A stretch of 64,000 bases of DNA, taken from positions 1-64,000 of the forward strand of contig JAJKFJ010021086.1 in the NCBI GenBank assembly GCA_027382625.1. The letters run 5' to 3'. Below, piece by piece: positions 59,505-64,000 of this stretch. Both the position numbers and the translations under genes were made by a program. A model generated the notes under the pieces. It worked only from the letters and a program-made list of their open reading frames with translations. It did no database searches and was not told the origin of the DNA. The stretch comes from Tetmemena sp. SeJ-2015 (taxonomy: Eukaryota > Ciliophora > Spirotrichea > Sporadotrichida > Oxytrichidae). Positions within the stretch are counted from its first letter, which is position 1; each line of letters starts with the position of its first letter.

Positions 59505-59975
59505 ATTATGTATATATGTATATTCGTGAAGTGCATTTACCAAATCACCTAATTGTATTTTACCTATATTGTAGAAGTAACATATTTATTGTTAAGTGGG
59601 GATCTTGCGTTAGCACAGGCTCTCTTGGTGGAGGACTCCGAGTGCTGTCTGTAGTTGACTAATTCACTTACGTTTTCTCTCTTCTGTAACTTTTTCTGCT
59701 CTCTCCTTTCACAAATAATTTAAAAGTATCATTTAAATGTGAGGGGATGAATAATTGATTGCTATTTTGAAAAAGAGTGAACTCCCAAGCTTTGGTCCTA
59801 CCTCTTTCTGTTCTGTCATTTCTAATGGAAAAGACTTCTTGATTCTTAGCAGTCTGGGAGCTATTCATTAAGTGATCTAGCTACTTCATGTGTCTGAAGT
59901 CATTATTGGTAACATATTGCTGTGTCCTATCACTGATAGTTGGATAAAATAAGAATGGATTTCTCGGAGAAACTC
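59505..59975 (-). CDS. Ser/Arg/Thr-rich ORF, unrecognised
   Basis: A minus-strand frame of about 150 codons without TGA runs from about 59,975 to 59,510 in ciliate code. It reads NNDFRHMKQLDHLMNSSQTA, SIRNDRTERGRTKAWEF, and then a polar tail (REKTQVNQSTTDSTRSPPP). It looks like a disordered region of a larger protein. The frame is open upstream without an obvious start. Confidence 0.38.
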
Positions 59976-60213
59976 ATCATTCATTCTCTTAAGAGTGCAA
60001 CTAATTACAGGCTGCATTTCAAATATGCAATCGTACTCTAAAATAGATTGAGTTAGGAAAGTTAAGCTATAAATAGCCGTCTTCCATGGGTTGATAGCCT
60101 TGAATATTTATCCTCTGTTGTGCTGCCGTGCCGTTTGGCTTGAATTAAAGCAGCCTACTTCGATTCATGAAGAAAAATAGAGAATAAAATTTAATATACA
60201 ATAAATAAATATA

Positions 60214-60580
60214 ATGGCTTATATAAATCCTTAAGAAATTATCGAGCAAGTTATGTTCTCACCTGTGAAGTTAGCCAGGGACTACATGAGCCACTTCTCA
60301 CAGCACGAGTACTTCCTCTAAGATCGATGACTCAGGTAAAACCATCGGTAAGTGTTACTCCCGTTCTGACGAATGCGGTATTCCCTTCGCAATCACCTTC
60401 AATTTCGACACTCTCACTCAGAACTCAGTGACGATGAGAGACCTCCACACCATGAAGCAAGTCAGACTACCCATAGCAGACTTCGCCTCAAACATTACTC
60501 AGCTGGCTAATGGTATGAAGTCTTGGGATGATGTGCTTGCTCAGTAACCACTATTCCAGTCTGGCGTAACAGATGAATGA
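60214..60580 (+). pseudogene. Glycyl-tRNA synthetase, C-terminal anticodon-binding fragment
   Basis: The plus strand reads SKIDDSGKTIGKCYSRSDEC, GIPFAITFNFDTL, VTMRDLHTMKQVR and a C-terminus ...QLANGMKSWDDVLAQQPLFQ to a TGA at 60,578-60,580. This is the end of the class II glycyl-tRNA synthetase anticodon-binding domain, which recognises tRNA-Gly in translation. The TAA in VLAQQPLF is read Gln, aligned with the usual PLF motif. Upstream, an ATG at 60,214 and the segment PVKLARDYMSHFSQHE fit the preceding helix, but a one-base excess near 60,310 shifts the frame. The catalytic core (about 500 residues) is absent, so this is either the last MDS of a gene whose other parts lie elsewhere, or a fragment. 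Confidence 0.88.
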
Positions 60581-60826
60581 GAAATTTCACATACTCAAAA
60601 GAGAGAGTGCGTTGTTATTAAATCAAGAGCTAAGCAACCTTAGTTGAGATAGAGTTAAAATTACATCACTCTTGTTATTCAATTTAGACTAACAAATACG
60701 ATTATACTTCCTTCTTTTCTCTTTACTTATTATCTATGTTTAATCCTTTATGCTATCAATTAAGTATTATTTTATTTTCTTCAAACTTAAAGCACAACTA
60801 ACTTCATTAACTAGTTATCTATCCAT

Positions 60827-62985
60827 TCAACTCCTGCCTTGATGTTCAGGCCTTCCTCTTCTCTTGGGCTGTTGAGGGGCTGGGTCTCTGCCTTGTCTCC
60901 TTGCTGCGGCACGTCTATCATCTTCATCTGCCTGCTTGTCTAGCTCATCCAAACTGAGTCCCTCTTCAGAAAATTCACCCTTATCATCAAATTCGCTATT
61001 CGAATCGTCATCATCTTCGTCATCCAAATAATCTTATATGCATACGCTTGAACTTAGTCAAAAAATTAACTTAATGTAATGAGTCACTCTCACTGCTTTC
61101 CTCTTCTACTTCCTCATCTACAGAGAATTTTTAGTCCTCGTCTTCGAGCTCCTCGTCATCTGACTGGTCATCTTCAATCAAGAATCTCCGGCTGCCGTCT
61201 TCTAGAAAACCTTTGAAGTCTTTTCCAACTAAGCAGGCACGCTGGCCCAATTCAGGGAGGGAATAGCCTCATAGTAGGTCAACTCGATCTCGTCGAAGTA
61301 GGACTTTATGTCCCCGATGTACTCCATCGGCGCTAAACTTATGCGCTTGAAAGTCGTGAAGTCCTTATTGAATCACATCGCAGAGATGAAGATCATTCAA
61401 TATGCTTGCCTTGAAGATGATAGCCATGTCAAATCTCTTGTTTCCGAACTGCATTCTCTCAAAGTGGATGTGCTCGATGTCGGCGATGTCGATCACGAAG
61501 AAGGGGAACTCAGAAATAGTAATCAGACAGTTCTTAGTGGGTCTGAGCTTAACCACTGATTTGTGGGGACAACCTTGGAAGTCCAACTCCTCGAAGGGGA
61601 TACCGAACTCTATCTTGACGCCTTTAGGATTGCGCTTAGACATCTGCTCGATCTGCTTCACGAAGGCAGCTAACTGTTTGCAAAAATAATATAAACAATT
61701 TGTAATATAAGATCCAGTTTGTTAAGCTTCTCTTTCTGCTGGCGCTCTATTTCTTCTAGTTCAAACTCATCTATATCATTGAGTCTCCAGTGGTTGTGTC
61801 TTTGGTCCAGACCATCGGCTGCAGCTCCTGACTCCTTAAAGAACTGAACATCCTGCACCTTCTTGGAGCCCACCTTAATTTGATGCTTCAGGTTAAAGTG
61901 GATGATCACGATTAGCTCGTCATCAGCGCATAAGTAAATAACTTCTACACTATAAAATTGTTTAGCAAGGCTGGAAGAAGGCATTGTTGATGTTTGAAAA
62001 TGCTATGACGACGTTGTGTACTTTCTAAGAGCAGAAGTGCACTCCGTTAGTGTGGGTTTCCAAGTTACCCATCTTCTTGCCAACTATATTAGGTCTAAGC
62101 ACGAGTCCATCCAGGGTATCCTTCCCGCCTTTAACTAGATTCAACTCCTCCAAAAAGTCCTATGGGCGTTCTTCTAACTTAGATCCTTAATCTTGAACTT
62201 CAGGAGTCTTCACCTTCTTAATCAGCTCCTTAATCTTAAACAATGAATGAAGATAGAGGAACGTCATGAGGTGGGTGTTTCCTCCTCTGCTCAAGTGCTT
62301 AAGAGTAAGCTCACTGGCGAATTAGCTTTGGGGGTCTGGCATGCCGGAGAAGCTCATGGTCTAGCCAGCAGGGTGTGGAAGTTAAGACGTAGGAAGCCCA
62401 ACTAGCCTTCCTGAGTGGGGGAGACGTTCTTAATGGCTGCGACGTGGAAAGGCACGAAAGAGTTCTAATTAACTGGCACCAAGAAGCAGTCGTTTTTGTT
62501 GTTCACATGAAACTGACCTGGCTTGATGTCCGAAGGCCTTCTCTGAGTTGTAGGCTTGGAGGTGCTTTGTGTGCTTAACCTTCGTCTGCTTGGACTTGTG
62601 GACTATCTCCCGTTCTCAAAGCGTCTGCGCTGCTCCTTCAACTTCCACTTTAGCAGCTCTTCTTGAATGCTCTTACGATCCTAGTTATTGTAGTGCTGAA
62701 CTTCATTCTTCTGGCGGAGACGAGTAGATTGAATTAGCTCAGTATGTTGAGCTCTCTCCATCAAGTCCATTTGATGATCTTAGCTATTCTTGTGAGCATA
62801 TACAACTCATATAGAACATGCTAATTAAGTAAAGCATGACTGTTTGACTTAGCTGCCTCTTGCTTCTTGACTGAGACATCCTCCTTCTTTCTCTCTTCCT
62901 CAGATTTGTCTTCTTAGATAGTGTAGGAAATTTCTTCGAACTTTCTCTAGATAAAGTTAAAATTTCTGGATTGAGGGTAAATATT
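60827..62985 (-). CDS. SPT16: FACT complex subunit SPT16 (N-terminal domain absent)
   Basis: SPT16 is the large subunit of the histone chaperone FACT, acting in the nucleus during transcription and replication. Minus-strand order: charged linker (SEEERKKEDVSVKK), MDLMERAQHTELIQS, EIVHKSKQTKVKHTKHLQAY, DIKPGQFHVNNKNDCFLVPV, PFHVAAIKNVSPTQEGQLGF, a 130-residue frame through DGLVLRPNIVGKKMGNLETH to NINNAFFQPC, DDELIVIIHFNLKHQIKVGS, DVQFFKES, KIEFGIPFEELDFQGCPHKS, FFVIDIADIEHIHFERMQFG, SLNW, and an acidic tail (DEELEDEDQKF) ending basic at a TGA at 60,827-60,829. Four pointer-flanked IESs interrupt it. About four one-base indels lie in homopolymers, with no nonsense codon, so it is probably a functional gene with assembly errors. 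The aminopeptidase-like N-terminal domain is not in the window upstream to 64,000. Confidence 0.93.
61019..61082 (-). other. IES in SPT16, pointer TGAC
   Basis: Direct repeat GTCA on the plus strand at 61,019-61,022 and 61,083-61,086 flanks a 64-bp AT-rich unit. Removing it joins EESSESD to EDDDDSNSEF in frame. No rotation within the repeat gives GT-AG ends. Confidence 0.8.
61363..61408 (-). other. IES in SPT16, pointer AAGG (or GC-AG intron)
   Basis: CCTT at 61,363-61,366 and 61,409-61,412 flanks a 46-bp unit. Removing it joins FDMAIIFK to DFTTFKRISLAPMEY in frame. On the coding strand the unit can also be read as GCAAGC...AATAAG, so a rare GC-AG intron is an alternative. Confidence 0.7.
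61676..61716 (-). other. IES in SPT16, pointer CAAAC
   Basis: GTTTG at 61,676-61,680 and 61,717-61,721 flanks a 41-bp, strongly AT-rich unit. Removing it joins KEKLNK to QLAAFVKQIEQM in frame. No GT-AG reading is possible. Confidence 0.85.
61928..61964 (-). other. IES in SPT16, pointer TGC
   Basis: GCA at 61,928-61,930 and 61,965-61,967 flanks a 37-bp AT-rich unit. Removing it joins INNAFFQPC to ADDELIVIIHF in frame, which matches the SPT16 order. No GT-AG reading is possible. Confidence 0.82.
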
Positions 62986-62989
62986 AATT

Positions 62990-64000
62990 ACATTCGAAAT
63001 AAACGATAAATGCATCTTCCACCTGCCAGTTAGACTTCATTTTCTTTGCTTCATTTGTTTTACTTTTATCAATTTTTCAAAGAATTCTAGTTTACTTGAA
63101 TGTTTCTTCTCTAATTGATTTATCTCATAAGTTGCATCTTGCCAAGATATCACAATCTGAAACTGCGAATGTATTTGCTTCTCTATTGAGTCTTCTGATA
63201 TCATTATCTGCTTGGTTAAGTAATGGAGTATGAATGTTGATTATGATTCGTATCGAAAAATTGTCCTTTGCGCTAAGCTCTGTTTTCTTGCTCTATCCAT
63301 TAATAATTGCTAAAGTTGAAATAATTTAAGAAGACTATATTTACTTATCATTTTAGTCTAATTAATTAAGAAAGGACAAATAGAACTGACTTCTATAAAA
63401 ATAATAATTTGATCTTTATTTAAGAAGAAGAGTTGTTTCAATAATATGAAGATCTATTTATCTTAATTCCACTAGGGCAAAACTTAATTACTTTTTGCTT
63501 ATGCTTAATTAGGTTAATAAAAGAAATGATTTTATTTATTTATTCTTAATTAATTTAATTACAGCTATTAAGAATGGAGAACGACAGCTAGGCAGATCAA
63601 TCAAAGGATTAATTTCAGGAGAGAAAAACTTGGAGAATTTCTCAGTTTGTGCATGTTTGTGAGAGAGAGAATGCGCTTCATGCTCACCCTGAGGTGGCCA
63701 ATTTTACCATGCATGTGAGTTACCTTATCTCAGTGTGATTAAAAATATGCAACATAAAAACTGTGAATGAATTCAGATGTGGCTTCTCAAATGATGCGGA
63801 AATATTAAAGTTGCCACATAAATAAGGGCAAAAGATTTAGCCAATTGAGCTTTAAAGAGCCTCTGTAAATCGCATATTTATCTTGCAATTTGAATTCTTC
63901 TTCAAATATAATAATTCATCTTTTACTTGCAGTCAATATTAAAAATTTTAATGATTAATGAAACTTTGAGATCATGTACTGACCCTCAGAGTCAATAAAA
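62990..64000. other. AT-rich stretch after SPT16, no supported gene
   Basis: The sequence upstream of the SPT16 coding strand is AT-rich. A short GC-richer patch near 63,570-63,720 has no recognised motif. The missing SPT16 N-terminal domain was looked for here on both strands and not found. Confidence 0.5.

Noticed and set aside
1..64000. Telomeric C4A4/G4T4 repeats, TBE telomere-bearing ends, chromosome ends
   Set aside because: No run of CCCCAAAA or its complement was seen anywhere, so neither a chromosome end nor a canonical TBE terminus is present.
1..64000. CRISPR array, bacterial operons, rRNA or tRNA genes
   Set aside because: No regularly spaced direct repeats, ribosome-binding-site/operon structure, rRNA motifs or plausible tRNA cloverleaf with a GGTTCRAAUCC arm were found.

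Overview
The window reads best as germline (micronuclear) DNA of a ciliate, most likely a spirotrich/hypotrich. Three independent observations support this. First, recognisable proteins can only be read if TAA and TAG are glutamine and TGA is the only stop: SPT16, a glycyl-tRNA synthetase tail, aconitase, a branched-chain keto-acid dehydrogenase beta subunit and a villin. Second, the SPT16 gene is broken by four short AT-rich inserts, each bounded by a 3-5 bp direct repeat. Removing an insert with one repeat copy restores the frame, which is the MDS/pointer/IES layout of ciliate germline genes, and three of the four cannot be GT-AG introns. Third, most of the DNA is AT-rich, gene-poor and scattered with decayed genes and Tc1/mariner-type elements. 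No telomeric C4A4 repeat, rRNA, tRNA or CRISPR array was seen.

Layout. 1-15.8 kb: AT-rich DNA with a purine-rich low-complexity start, three weakly coding-like stretches and a 406-bp TA-flanked MITE. 15.8-22.7 kb: a broken ubiquitin-like gene, a decayed kinase, and a 1.66-kb transposon that carries an accessory ORF and the N-terminal part of a transposase; the MITEs share its ends. 23.7-26.3 kb: a villin/gelsolin pseudogene (minus) interrupted by a repeat that recurs inverted at 48.5 kb. 28.8-42.7 kb: unrecognised coding-like blocks, a second MITE lying inside one of them, an NRF-like protein and a BCKDHB pseudogene (minus). 43.4-44.6 kb: an aconitase pseudogene that has lost cluster cysteines. 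44.8-46.2 kb: a Q/N-rich protein. 46.9-55.6 kb: one or more very large plus-strand genes with EF-hand-like units and short GT-AG introns. 55.9-59.9 kb: unrecognised coding regions, mostly minus. 60.2-63 kb: a GlyRS C-terminal fragment and most of SPT16 (minus).

The genes do not form a pathway; they are unrelated eukaryotic housekeeping genes and fragments. Two kinds of damage are present. Single-base homopolymer indels in otherwise conserved genes such as SPT16 could be long-read assembly errors. Missense and nonsense losses of invariant residues in aconitase, BCKDHB and villin indicate real pseudogenes. Because only TGA stops translation, open frames of 100-250 codons are expected by chance in AT-rich DNA. 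Regions supported only by an open frame are therefore given low confidence.
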